From PALSA-612 sp035652235 (lineage in GTDB: Bacteria; Actinomycetota; Thermoleophilia; Gaiellales; Gaiellaceae): 64,000 bases of DNA. Of this stretch, positions 7,773 through 15,780 are shown piece after piece (position 1 is the stretch's first letter; every line of letters starts with the position of its first letter). Where the stretch lies: positions 1-64,000 of the forward strand of contig DASREE010000032.1 in NCBI GenBank assembly GCA_035652235.1, in the 5' to 3' direction. The notes under the pieces were generated by a model that worked only from the letters and a program-made list of their open reading frames with translations, did no database searches and was not told the DNA's origin. The translations under genes were made by a program, and so were the position numbers.

Positions 7773-8456
7773 GTGCGGGTCGGAGACGGAGACCGCGCGG
7801 GGGAGGCGCTGGCCGGCGGAGGAGATCTGGCGGTCGCGCAAGCGCTGACGGGGGCTGGGCAGGCGTCCGAGGCGGCGCCGCCAACGCTTCTCCTCGCGTC
7901 GACGTCTCCGCAGCGGCGCGCGATCCTCGAGCAGCTGCGCATCCCGTTCGAGGCCGTCCGTCCGTCGTTCGTCGAGGACGACCGGCCCGACGCCGATCCG
8001 GTGTCGCTCGTCCGCGCGCACGCGCGGGGCAAGGCCCGCGCCGCCCTGGCGCTCGCCGACGGCCGCCCCGTGCTCGGCGTGGACACGGCCGTCGCGTGCG
8101 AGGGCGTCGTGTACGGAAAGCCGGCGGGCGCGGCCGAGGCGGCGGCGGCGCTGCGAGCGCTCGCCGGGCGCTCGCACGTCGTCGTCTCGGGGCTCGCGCT
8201 CGTCGGGCCGGGCTGGGAGGTGCTCGAGCACGAGGTGACGCGGGTGTGGTTCCGCTCGCTGTCCGAGCGCGACATCGACCGGTACGTGGCGAGCGGCGAG
8301 TGGGAGGGGCGGGCGGGCGCATACGCCATCCAGGGTCTCGGCGCGTCGCTCGTCGAGCGCGTCGAGGGGGACTACCTGAACGTCGTCGGCCTGCCGGCGG
8401 CGCTCCTCGTCCGCCTGCTCGCAGAGCGCTTCCCGGGCGTCTACGGCTTCGGCTGA
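7773..8456 (+). CDS. maf: Maf-family nucleoside triphosphate pyrophosphatase
   Basis: Maf proteins hydrolyse non-canonical or m5UTP/dTTP-type nucleotides. The family core begins at PTLLLASTSPQRRAILEQL, the usual N-terminus. It continues through RAHARGKARAAL, VLGVDTAVACEGVVYGKP and GEWEGRAGAYAIQGLGASLVERVEGDYLNVVGLP, the Maf signature. The GTG at 7773 adds about 37 residues of low-complexity sequence not expected in the family. A GGAGGAGA at 7817 followed by CTG codons suggests the real start may be about 50-75 bases further in, so the N-terminal boundary is unsure. The function call is firm. Confidence 0.9.
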   Translation: MRVGDGDRAGEALAGGGDLAVAQALTGAGQASEAAPPTLLLASTSPQRRAILEQLRIPFEAVRPSFVEDDRPDADPVSLVRAHARGKARAALALADGRPVLGVDTAVACEGVVYGKPAGAAEAAAALRALAGRSHVVVSGLALVGPGWEVLEHEVTRVWFRSLSERDIDRYVASGEWEGRAGAYAIQGLGASLVERVEGDYLNVVGLPAALLVRLLAERFPGVYGFG

Positions 8457-8582
8457 TCCCTGCCGCAGCGAGGACCGCGCACAGACGAGCGAGAGATCCG
8501 GACCGCCGGCTTCGTCGGACGTCGGCGAGCGCCGGCCCGAGCGCATCGAGCGGCATGCGGCGACCCGAACGGTGACCGCCGC

Positions 8583-8588
8583 TAGACT
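8583..8588 (+). promoter_or_regulatory. -10 element of the mre operon
   Basis: TAGACT lies eleven bases before the mreB ATG, after a 126-base stretch with no other signal that I can see. It would start an elongasome transcript with a leader of only a few bases. Confidence 0.5.
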
Positions 8589-8599
8589 CGAAGCCCCCG

Positions 8600-9661
8600 A
8601 TGGCGCTCTTCGACACGCTCACGGGCTTCGGCAGCCGCGATATGGCCGTGGACCTCGGGACGGCAAACACGCTCGTGTACGTGCGCGGCCGCGGCATCGT
8701 GCTCTCGGAGCCGTCCGTCGTCGCGATCGACACGCGCTCCGGCGAGGTGCACGCGGTCGGCGTCGAAGCCAAGCGGATGCTGGGCCGCACGCCGGGCTCG
8801 ATCCAGGCGATCCGGCCGCTGAAAGACGGCGTCATCGCCGATTTCGACGTCACCGAGCAGATGCTCAGGCACTTCATCCTCAAGGTGCACCAACACCGGT
8901 TCGCCCACCCACGCGTCGTCGTGTGCGTGCCGAGCGGCGTGACGGGCGTCGAGCGGCGTGCGGTCGAGGAGGCGACGCTGAGCGCCGGCGCGCGGCAGGC
9001 GTACCTGATCGAGGAGCCGATGGCCGCCGCTATCGGGGCCGGCCTGCCGATCGCCGAGCCGGCCGGGAACATGATCGTCGACATCGGCGGCGGGACGAGC
9101 GAGGTGGCCGTGATCTCGCTCGGCGGCATCGTCGTCTCGCAGAGCCTGCGCGTGGGCGGCGATGAGATGGACGAGGCGATCATCAATCACGTCAAGCGGG
9201 AGTACAAGCTGCTGATCGGGCAGCAAACGGCCGAGGAGATCAAGCTCGAGATCGGCTCGGCGTACCCGATGCGCGAGGAGATCCAGGCAGAGGTGCGAGG
9301 GCGGGATCTTCTCACCGGCCTGCCGAAGACGGTGATCCTCTCGTCGGACGAGGTCCGGCACGCCCTCGACGAACCGGTCGGGCAGATCGTCGACGCCATC
9401 AAGCAGACGCTCGACAAGACGCCTCCGGAGCTGGCGGCGGACATCATGGACAGAGGGTTGATGCTGGCCGGAGGGGGCTCGCTTCTCGGGGGGTTGGACG
9501 AGCGCCTGCGGCAGGAGACCCACATGCCGGTGCACGTCGCCGAGTCACCGCTCACGTGCGTCGCCGTCGGCTCCGGACGAAGCCTCGAGGAGTTCGAGGT
9601 GATTCACCGCTCGCAGAAGACGCGCGGGCGTGGGCGGTTTCGGAACAACTATCGGGCGTAG
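8600..9661 (+). CDS. mreB: Rod shape-determining actin homologue MreB
   Basis: MreB forms membrane-associated filaments that direct lateral wall synthesis. The 353-residue length is typical. Actin-fold ATP-binding blocks are visible: phosphate-1 (AVDLGTANTLVYVRGRGIVLSEPSVVAID), connect-1 and phosphate-2 (NMIVDIGGGTSEVAVISLGG), the adenosine region (LMLAGGGSLLGGLDERL) and connect-2. The N-terminal MALFDTLTGFG is a plausible amphipathic membrane anchor. It heads the mreB-C-D-mrdA-rodA series, so a rod or elongating cell is expected. Confidence 0.97.
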   Translation: MALFDTLTGFGSRDMAVDLGTANTLVYVRGRGIVLSEPSVVAIDTRSGEVHAVGVEAKRMLGRTPGSIQAIRPLKDGVIADFDVTEQMLRHFILKVHQHRFAHPRVVVCVPSGVTGVERRAVEEATLSAGARQAYLIEEPMAAAIGAGLPIAEPAGNMIVDIGGGTSEVAVISLGGIVVSQSLRVGGDEMDEAIINHVKREYKLLIGQQTAEEIKLEIGSAYPMREEIQAEVRGRDLLTGLPKTVILSSDEVRHALDEPVGQIVDAIKQTLDKTPPELAADIMDRGLMLAGGGSLLGGLDERLRQETHMPVHVAESPLTCVAVGSGRSLEEFEVIHRSQKTRGRGRFRNNYRA

Positions 9662-9679
9662 TCACAGGGGCCTCCCGCG

Positions 9680-9713
9680 CTCCAACCTACGAGGGGCTCC
9701 AGCCTACGAGAGG
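9680..9713 (+). repeat. 17-bp tandem direct repeat (two copies)
   Basis: CTCCAACCTACGAGGGG (9680-9696) is followed immediately by CTCCAGCCTACGAGAGG (9697-9713), with two mismatches. It lies in the 158-base mreB-mreC gap, upstream of the mreC -10 box. It could be a protein-binding site with two phased half-sites or a chance slippage product. Confidence 0.6.
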
Positions 9714-9803
9714 TCTCTCTCGTCGGGTCGCCCGGGTCGCCGGCCGCTTCGTCCCGGTGGGGCCCGCCCCCTGTCGCCCGCGCAACCTCGCCGCAGACTT
9801 GCC

Positions 9804-9809
9804 TACACT
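9804..9809 (+). promoter_or_regulatory. -10 element of mreC
   Basis: TACACT lies ten bases upstream of the GTG at 9820, supporting that start and an internal promoter for mreC onward. No clear -35 is seen. Confidence 0.5.
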
Positions 9810-9819
9810 GGGGTTGCTC

Positions 9820-10758
9820 GTGCCTCGCCACAGATCAGTCCGAGTCGCGACGCTGGGGGCATCGCGGGGGCGGCCGGCGGCACCGACCCAGCTCTCCTCT
9901 CGAACGGCGAGCGTGCTTCGGCGCCGCATCGTCGCGGGCGTGCTGGTTGCCGTCTCGCTCGCCCTCCTCACCATCTACTTCCGCGAGTCCTCCTCGGGCG
10001 GGCTGCACGGCCTGCAGAGCGCCGGCTCGAGCGTGCTGCGTCCGTTCGAGGTGGCCGCGAACCGTGTCGCGCAGCCGTTCCGCGACGCAGCGAGCTGGGT
10101 CGGCGGGCTGAGCAGCGCGAGATCGCAGAACGCGAAGCTCCGCCGCCAGAACGCGGCGCTCAGGAACACGAAGATCCAGCTCCAGGCCGCGATTCGCGAG
10201 AACATCAAGCTGCGGGAGCTGCTCGCCTACCGTGACGGCACCACCTTCCCGACCGGCTACCGCAGCATCACGACGCGCGTGATCAGCCGGCCGACGGGGC
10301 AGTTCGACCAGCGGGTCGGGATCGACAAGGGACGCGACGACGGCGTCGGCCTGAACGACCCGGTCGTCACGGCCGAGGGGCTTGCCGGCCAGGTGACGAA
10401 GGTCTTCGCCCACACCGCACAGGTGACCCTGATCACCGACCCGACGAGCGCCGTGTCCGCGCTCGATCCGCGCACGGGCGCCTCCGGCATCGTCCGGCAC
10501 AACGACCCGGGGAGCGGCCTGATCCTCGACCAGGTGTCGAAGGCGCAGGTGGTGACCACGGGCGACCCGCTCGTCACCGCCGGCTGGCGGACGAAGGACC
10601 TGTCCTCCATCTACCCGCGCAACATCCCGATCGGGACGGTCGGCTCGGTCAGCCAGACGGACGTCGACCCGTACAAGCAGATCGGCGTCGAGCCGCTGGT
10701 CGATTTCTCCTCGCTCGACTGGATGCTCGTCCTCGTCAAGGAGCGGCCGCGCCCATGA
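9820..10758 (+). CDS. mreC: Rod shape-determining protein MreC
   Basis: MreC is the bitopic periplasmic-side scaffold that activates PBP2 in the elongasome. A basic, Ser/Ala-rich cytoplasmic tail of about 35 residues precedes one transmembrane helix (VAGVLVAVSLALLTIYF). A coiled coil follows (SARSQNAKLRRQNAALRNTKIQLQAAIRENIKLRELL), then the double beta-barrel MreC domain (TTRVISRPTGQFDQRVGIDKGRDDGVGLNDPVVTAEGLAGQV onward). The GTG start is taken because TACACT lies ten bases upstream; longer in-frame starts reach into mreB and give implausible sequence. Its stop overlaps mreD (ATGA). Confidence 0.93.
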   Translation: MPRHRSVRVATLGASRGRPAAPTQLSSRTASVLRRRIVAGVLVAVSLALLTIYFRESSSGGLHGLQSAGSSVLRPFEVAANRVAQPFRDAASWVGGLSSARSQNAKLRRQNAALRNTKIQLQAAIRENIKLRELLAYRDGTTFPTGYRSITTRVISRPTGQFDQRVGIDKGRDDGVGLNDPVVTAEGLAGQVTKVFAHTAQVTLITDPTSAVSALDPRTGASGIVRHNDPGSGLILDQVSKAQVVTTGDPLVTAGWRTKDLSSIYPRNIPIGTVGSVSQTDVDPYKQIGVEPLVDFSSLDWMLVLVKERPRP

Positions 10759-11279
10759 TCCTCGACGGGCTCAAGGTGGGTGCGCTCGTCTTCGTGGCGG
10801 CGATCCTGCAGGCCTCGGTCTTCGCCGACGTGCGCGTCCTCGGCGGCACCCCCGACCTCCTGCTCGTCGCGCTCGTCGCCGCGGCGCTGCTGCGCGGCTC
10901 GGTGACGGGCGCCTGCGCCGGCTTCTTCGCCGGCCTCGTCATCGACACGGCGACGCTCGAGATTCTCGGCCTCTCGTCGCTGCTGCTCACGCTCGTCGGC
11001 TACTGGGTCGGCCGCTACGGGGAGACGACGGGCCGCGACCGCATGCACGCACCGTTCCTGGCCATCGCCCTGATCACGTTCCTGTACGCGCTCGGAGGAC
11101 TTGCGCTCCGCTTCGTGCTCGGGGAGCCCGCGCCCGCACGGGCCGTCCTGCTCGACACGCTCTTCCAGGACATCGCCCTCAACCTGATCGTGACGCTGCC
11201 CGTGTACGCGCTCGTCCGCCGGCTGCTGCCGCCGCGTCCGCGCGCCGTCCGCCCGGAAGGAGCGCCGGCCGTTGGCTAG
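10755..11279 (+). CDS. mreD: Rod shape-determining protein MreD
   Basis: This 174-residue, strongly hydrophobic protein has five or six predicted membrane helices (e.g. VGALVFVAAILQASVFADV, LLLVALVAAALLRGSVTGACAGFFAGLVID, APFLAIALITFLYALGGLALRF) and the GGTPDLLLV motif typical of MreD. It sits between mreC and mrdA with a four-base overlap on the left and an eight-base overlap on the right. MreD is the membrane partner of MreC in the elongasome. Confidence 0.93.
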   Translation: MILDGLKVGALVFVAAILQASVFADVRVLGGTPDLLLVALVAAALLRGSVTGACAGFFAGLVIDTATLEILGLSSLLLTLVGYWVGRYGETTGRDRMHAPFLAIALITFLYALGGLALRFVLGEPAPARAVLLDTLFQDIALNLIVTLPVYALVRRLLPPRPRAVRPEGAPAVG

Positions 11280-13302
11280 CGCCGGCTCGAGGGCGCGGGT
11301 CCCTCGCTTCCTGCCGCCGGACCCCCGCGTCGAGCAGCCCTACCTGTTCACGCCGAAGATGGCGCTGCGGGTGGCCATCCTCGGCGTCGTCGCCATCGTC
11401 GTCGTCGGCGTCCTCCTGCTCAGGCTGTGGTCGCTCGAGGTGCTGTCGGGGTCGAAGTTCCGCGCCGAGGCGCTCGACAACCAGCTGCGCACCGTGTCGC
11501 TCGAGGCGCCGCGCGGTCCGATCCTCGACAGCCGCGGCCGCGTGCTGGTGCGCAACGTGATCAGCAAGGCGGTCGTCGTCTGGCCCGGCGACCTGCCCAA
11601 GCGCCGCGGTCGCGACACGGAGCTGCGCCAGCTGGCCAAGGTGCTGAACATGTCGTTCGCGCAGGTGCGCGCGCTCCTGCGCTCGCACCGCCCCGGGGAC
11701 GTGACGACCCCGGTCACCCTCAAGGTGTCGGTGCACCCGGAGCAGATCTACTACATCCTCGAGCACGCGGCGCAGTTCCGCGGCGTCCAGATCAAGCCGA
11801 CCTACCTGCGCTACTACAACTCGGAGGACGCGCTCGCGCAGGTGCTCGGCTACGTGAGCCGGATCGACGCGCGCGAGCTCGCGCGCGATCGGCAGGCCTG
11901 CGCCGGCAAGGGCTACCCGCCGGACGACCGCATCGGCAAGAGCGGCGTCGAGGCGGCGTACGACACGTACCTGCACGGCTGCGCGGGCGAGGCCGAGCTC
12001 CGCGTCGACTCGGCCGGCAGGCAGACGAGCCCGCTCTACGTCCACCAGCAGCCTCAGGCCGGGGCGGCGGTGCGGCTGACGATCGACATCCGCCTGCAGC
12101 GCGCCGCCGAGAACGCGCTCGCCTACGGCATCCGCATTGCGCAGGGGACGAGCGACGGCTGGGCGGCCGACGGAGGCGCCTTCGTCGCCATGGACGTGAA
12201 CACGGGCGCGATGCTGGCGATGGCGTCGAGCCCGACGTACGCGCCGCGGGTGTGGGTGAACCGTGACCCGAAGGAGCTCGCGCCGCTCCTCGACCAGACG
12301 GCCGCGCGCCGCGCCAACTACCCGGCGATCGACCGCGTCATCGACGCGGCCTACCCGCCGGGGTCGACGTTCAAGCCCGTGACGGCGCTCGCCGCGCTGG
12401 AGGAGAACATCGTTTCGCCGTACCAGCCGCTGCTCTGCTCACCCACCTACTCCGCGCCGAACCCCTACGGCGGCCCCCGGCAGGTGTTCCGGAACTGGAA
12501 CCCGTACGTGTCGAGCTACATGACGATGGCGACGGCGCTCGAGCAGTCGTGCGACACCTACTTCTACCAGCTCGGCTACGACTTCTACCAGCTGCCGGCG
12601 AACCGTGGCCAGCCGCTGCAGAAGTGGGCCGAGCGCTTCGGCTTCGGCAAGCAGCCGGGGATCGACATCGGGCCGCAGGCGACCGGGCTCGTGCCGACGA
12701 TCGAGTGGAAGAAGAAGGCGTTCACGAGCCCGATCGACCGGGCGTGGAAGCCGGGTGACTCGATCCAGCTGGCCATCGGCCAGAAGGACGTGCTGGTCAC
12801 GCCCCTGCAGCTCGTCCGCTTCTACGCGATGCTCGCGAACGGCGGCAAGCTCGTCACGCCGCACGTCGTCGCCGACGTCGAGCGGCCGAGCCCGGGCGGG
12901 AGCGGCGCCCCGACCGTCCTGCGCAGCTTCCAGCCTCCGGCGCCGACGCCGACCGGCGTCGACCCGAGCTACCTGCAGGTCGTCCGTCAGGGGCTGTACG
13001 ACGCGACGCACGACCCGCTCGGGACCTCGTACGGCACCTTCGGCCACTTCCCGGTGCCGGTTGCCGGCAAGACGGGGACGGCCGAGAAGGTCGTCACCCT
13101 GCCCGGCGAGACCCAGCCGCGCAAGCTGAACCAGTCGCTCTGGTGCGGCTACGCGCCCGCCGACCGCCCGACGGTCGCCGTGTGCGTGGTGATCGAGAAC
13201 GGCGGTCACGGCGCCGAGGCGGCCGCGCCGGCGGCTGCGAAGTGGCTCGCGCAATACTTCGGGACGACGGCTCAAGCGAGCCCGGGGACGGCTTCCGACT
13301 GA
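11272..13302 (+). CDS. mrdA: Penicillin-binding protein 2 (elongation-specific transpeptidase)
   Basis: This class B PBP cross-links lateral-wall peptidoglycan. One N-terminal membrane helix (ALRVAILGVVAIVVVGVLLLRLW) leads into the PBP dimerisation/pedestal domain (EAPRGPILDSRGRVLVRN). The transpeptidase follows with the nucleophile motif STFK (Ser365, Lys368), SCD in the SxN position (Ser426) and KTGT (from Lys600). The second motif ending in Asp, not Asn, is common in PBP2. The TTG start follows a GGAAGGAG ribosome site. The 676-residue length is normal. Its stop shares one base with the rodA start. Confidence 0.95.
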   Translation: MASAGSRARVPRFLPPDPRVEQPYLFTPKMALRVAILGVVAIVVVGVLLLRLWSLEVLSGSKFRAEALDNQLRTVSLEAPRGPILDSRGRVLVRNVISKAVVVWPGDLPKRRGRDTELRQLAKVLNMSFAQVRALLRSHRPGDVTTPVTLKVSVHPEQIYYILEHAAQFRGVQIKPTYLRYYNSEDALAQVLGYVSRIDARELARDRQACAGKGYPPDDRIGKSGVEAAYDTYLHGCAGEAELRVDSAGRQTSPLYVHQQPQAGAAVRLTIDIRLQRAAENALAYGIRIAQGTSDGWAADGGAFVAMDVNTGAMLAMASSPTYAPRVWVNRDPKELAPLLDQTAARRANYPAIDRVIDAAYPPGSTFKPVTALAALEENIVSPYQPLLCSPTYSAPNPYGGPRQVFRNWNPYVSSYMTMATALEQSCDTYFYQLGYDFYQLPANRGQPLQKWAERFGFGKQPGIDIGPQATGLVPTIEWKKKAFTSPIDRAWKPGDSIQLAIGQKDVLVTPLQLVRFYAMLANGGKLVTPHVVADVERPSPGGSGAPTVLRSFQPPAPTPTGVDPSYLQVVRQGLYDATHDPLGTSYGTFGHFPVPVAGKTGTAEKVVTLPGETQPRKLNQSLWCGYAPADRPTVAVCVVIENGGHGAEAAAPAAAKWLAQYFGTTAQASPGTASD

Positions 13303-14495
13303 TGGTCCAGTACATCGGCACCGCGGCGGCGGCGCGGCGGAGGAGGAGGCGGGCGGCCCTCGACGAGGTCGGGTCCGGCTCCTTCCTCGCCAGGCTCGAC
13401 TGGGTGCTGCTCCTGACCACCGGCGCGCTCGTCGGCTACGGGCTGTGGGCGATCGCAGGCATCACCCGGCACGCGATCCCGGGCGACCCGCACTACTACC
13501 TCGACCGTCAGCTCGTCTTCGTGGCCGTGGGGCTGGTCGGCATGGCCGCCGCCGCCGCCGTCGACCCTGCCTGGTACCGGCGGGCGAGCCGGGGCCTGTA
13601 CGCGGCCATGCTCGGGGTGCTCGTCCTCGTCTTCCTGTTCGGCACCGTCGCCCGCCACTCGAAACGGTGGATCGACGTCGGCTTCTTTCGCTTCCAGCCG
13701 TCCGAGTTCGGGAAGCTGCTGCTCATCCTGTTCCTGTCGGCGCTGCTCGCCGAGCGAGCGGCGCGGATCGGCGAGCTGAAGACGCCGCTCCTGGCCGTCG
13801 GCCTCGCCGCCCCGCCGATCCTGCTCGTGTTCGCCCAGCCCGACCTCGGCAGCGCGCTCGTGTACGTGGCCGCGCTCGCCGCCTGCCTGTTCATGGGCGG
13901 GGTCCGCTGGCCGCACCTCGCCTTCCTCGCCGCCGCCGGCGTGCTGATCGTCGTCTCCATCCTCTGGCTGCTGCCGTCGGCCGGCGTGAACGTGCTGCAG
14001 CCCTACCAGGTGAAGCGGCTGACGACGTTCACGGCGCCGGGCAGCGATCCGCAGGGCGACACGTACAACCAGCACCAGGCGCAGATCGCCGTCGGCGCCG
14101 GCGGGCTCACGGGGCGCGGCGTGTCCGGCGCCACCCAGACGAACCTCGACTACCTGCCGGAGAGCCAGACGGACTTCGCCTTCGCCGCCTTCGCCGAGCA
14201 GCGCGGCTTCCTCGGCGTGTCGGTGCTCCTGCTCCTCTACCTGCTCGTCGTCTGGCGCGGCCTCAAGATCGCGACGATCGCGCGTGACGCGTTCTCGGCG
14301 ATCGTGGCTGCGGGGATCGTCTTCGCCTTCCTCTTCCAGATCTTCGTCAACGTGGGCATGACCATCGGCCTCGCCCCCGTGACTGGCATCACGCTTCCCT
14401 TCGTGAGCGTGGGCGGCTCGTCCATGATCGCGAGCCTCGTCGCGATCGGCCTCCTGCAGGCGATCCACGTGCGCGGCCGGCTCCGGCGCGGGTGA
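13302..14495 (+). CDS. rodA: RodA SEDS-family peptidoglycan glycosyltransferase
   Basis: RodA polymerises lipid II in complex with PBP2. The 397-residue protein has a basic N-terminal tail (AAAARRRRRRAALDE) and about ten membrane helices. SEDS motifs include FRFQPSEFGKLLLILFLS, FAQPDLGSALVY, NLDYLPESQTDFAFAAFAEQRGFLG and the C-terminal GITLPFVSVGGSSMIASLVAIGLL. The expected catalytic Asp lies in the PESQTDF segment region. Start and stop overlap the neighbours (TGATG, GTGA), indicating one tightly coupled transcript. Confidence 0.95.
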   Translation: MVQYIGTAAAARRRRRRAALDEVGSGSFLARLDWVLLLTTGALVGYGLWAIAGITRHAIPGDPHYYLDRQLVFVAVGLVGMAAAAAVDPAWYRRASRGLYAAMLGVLVLVFLFGTVARHSKRWIDVGFFRFQPSEFGKLLLILFLSALLAERAARIGELKTPLLAVGLAAPPILLVFAQPDLGSALVYVAALAACLFMGGVRWPHLAFLAAAGVLIVVSILWLLPSAGVNVLQPYQVKRLTTFTAPGSDPQGDTYNQHQAQIAVGAGGLTGRGVSGATQTNLDYLPESQTDFAFAAFAEQRGFLGVSVLLLLYLLVVWRGLKIATIARDAFSAIVAAGIVFAFLFQIFVNVGMTIGLAPVTGITLPFVSVGGSSMIASLVAIGLLQAIHVRGRLRRG

Positions 14496-15331
14496 GCGTC
14501 GCCGGCAAGCTGCCGGTGGCGCCGAAGGAGGTGCTGGCGATCGCGCGCGAGCTGCGCGCGTCGGCGCGGGCCGAGCGGCCGCTCGTCGTCTCCGGCGCGA
14601 AGGAGCTTGCCGCGGCGCTCACGCGCGAGCTTGCCCGCGGCGGGGTTGCCTCGGCGGTGCGGGACGAGGCGGCCGCGGGCGAGGCAGCGGTGGTCGTGCA
14701 CGTGCTGAGCGGCCCTGCCGATCAGGACGACGTGGCCTTCCTCAAGCGGGTGGCGCGCGCGCACGTCCCGCTCGTCTCGGTCGTGGCCGGGCCGGCGGGG
14801 GAGCGGGTTGCCGACCCGCCCTACGTGCTGGCGGAGAACGTCGTCCGCGTGCCCCCGGGCGCGGGCTTCCCGCTCGACGAGATCGCGGCGGCGATCGCGC
14901 GTGCGCTCGGCGAGCGGGCGACGCCGCTCGCGGCCCGGCTCCCGGTGCTGCGAGAGGCGGTCGTCGACCGTCTCATCGCCCACTACTCGCGCCAGAACGG
15001 GCTCGTCGGCGCCGCGGTGTTCGTGCCCGGAGCCGACCTGCCGGTGCTGACGCTGAACCAGATCCGGCTGCTGCTGCGCGTCGCGGACGCGTACGGCTTC
15101 GAGCTCGACCGGGAGCGGATTCCCGAGGTGCTCGGCGTGATCGGCGGCGGCATCGGGCTGCGCGCGCTCGCGCGCTCCGCGCTCGGCTTCGTCCCGCTCG
15201 CCGGCTGGGCCGTGAGGGCCGCCATCGCCTACGGCGGGACACGGGCGCTCGGCGAGGCGGCGCGTCGCTACTTCCAGGCGAGGGCGCCGGTGACGAGAGT
15301 CGCGGGCGACCGCGTCGTCTTCCCGCGCTGA
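14492..15331 (+). CDS. DUF697-domain membrane protein
   Basis: The protein has 279 residues. The N-terminal part (RPLVVSGAKELAAALTRELARGGV to VPLVSVVAGPAGE) resembles a degenerate alpha/beta nucleotide-binding fold without a recognisable P-loop. The C-terminal part matches DUF697 (LIAHYSRQNGLVGAAVFVPGADLPVLTLNQIRLLLRVADAYG, then GGIGLRALARSALGFVPLAGWAVRAAIAYGGT), a helical region often attached to dynamin-like or YcjF/EngA-type GTPases. The GTG overlaps the rodA stop, making it the last gene of the elongasome operon. A role in envelope growth is a guess from position only. Confidence 0.7.
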   Translation: MSVAGKLPVAPKEVLAIARELRASARAERPLVVSGAKELAAALTRELARGGVASAVRDEAAAGEAAVVVHVLSGPADQDDVAFLKRVARAHVPLVSVVAGPAGERVADPPYVLAENVVRVPPGAGFPLDEIAAAIARALGERATPLAARLPVLREAVVDRLIAHYSRQNGLVGAAVFVPGADLPVLTLNQIRLLLRVADAYGFELDRERIPEVLGVIGGGIGLRALARSALGFVPLAGWAVRAAIAYGGTRALGEAARRYFQARAPVTRVAGDRVVFPR

Positions 15332-15397
15332 CCGCCTCCCGTCCACCGCGTCCAGCCGCGTCCGGTGTGTTGCGGAGGGGCCGTCCGACGGGGGTCC

Positions 15398-15403
15398 TAC
15401 CAT
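15398..15403 (+). promoter_or_regulatory. -10 element of the 72-residue ORF
   Basis: TACCAT lies seven bases before the GTG at 15411, the standard leaderless spacing of this window. Confidence 0.45.
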
Positions 15404-15410
15404 CGCGGGC

Positions 15411-15629
15411 GTGAACGATCACGACGACGCGCTCGCACGATCGGTTCGCCAGGCGGAGGAGCTGCTCGAGATCGAGGAGGCGGACGCCTGGTTCGAGTAC
15501 CTCGAGGCGACCCGCAACCAGTCGGCGACGCGCTACCGCGAGGTCGAGCCGTGGGCGTGGGCCCGCCTCAACCAGCGGCTGCGCGCCCTCCGCGCCCGGC
15601 GCGCCAAGCTCAAGCCCGCCGCTGCCTAG
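15411..15629 (+). CDS. Small charged hypothetical protein (72 residues)
   Basis: I do not recognise this protein. It is highly charged and mostly helical: an acidic first half (SVRQAEELLEIEEADAWFEYLEATRNQ) and a basic C-terminus (RLRALRARRAKLKPAAA), with several tryptophans and tyrosines in the centre (EVEPWAWARLNQRL). A leaderless promoter precedes it, and codon use resembles the neighbours. It may be a small nucleic-acid- or ribosome-associated protein, but nothing in the sequence proves that. Confidence 0.6.
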   Translation: MNDHDDALARSVRQAEELLEIEEADAWFEYLEATRNQSATRYREVEPWAWARLNQRLRALRARRAKLKPAAA

Positions 15630-15669
15630 CCCCGAGCCGGGAGCAGGCGGGCCGGCCGGGCTCCGCTGC

Positions 15670-15675
15670 TACGCT
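15670..15675 (+). promoter_or_regulatory. Putative -10 element upstream of the RNase E/G gene
   Basis: TACGCT about 105 bases before the TTG start would give a leader near 100 nt ending in a strong GAAGGAGA ribosome site. Such a leader is unusual here, where most genes appear leaderless. RNase E genes of other bacteria are autoregulated through their 5' leaders. Confidence 0.4.
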
Positions 15676-15780
15676 GCTCGAGAGTTTGTCCCTCTTGACT
15701 GACCGGAACGTGCTGCGCGCGTCGTGCGCTTTGTTCGTCGCCGACGTCCGCGCGCACGATCCCCGCGAAGGAGAATCAAC

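Noticed and set aside
9556..9819. Longer N-terminus for MreC starting inside mreB
   Set aside because: The extra 88 residues are basic low-complexity sequence, partly translating the tandem repeat. The TACACT -10 sits ten bases before the internal GTG at 9820.
15411..15629. The 72-residue ORF as a toxin or antitoxin
   Set aside because: It is small and charged, but it has no partner ORF overlapping it and matches no toxin motif that I recognise.
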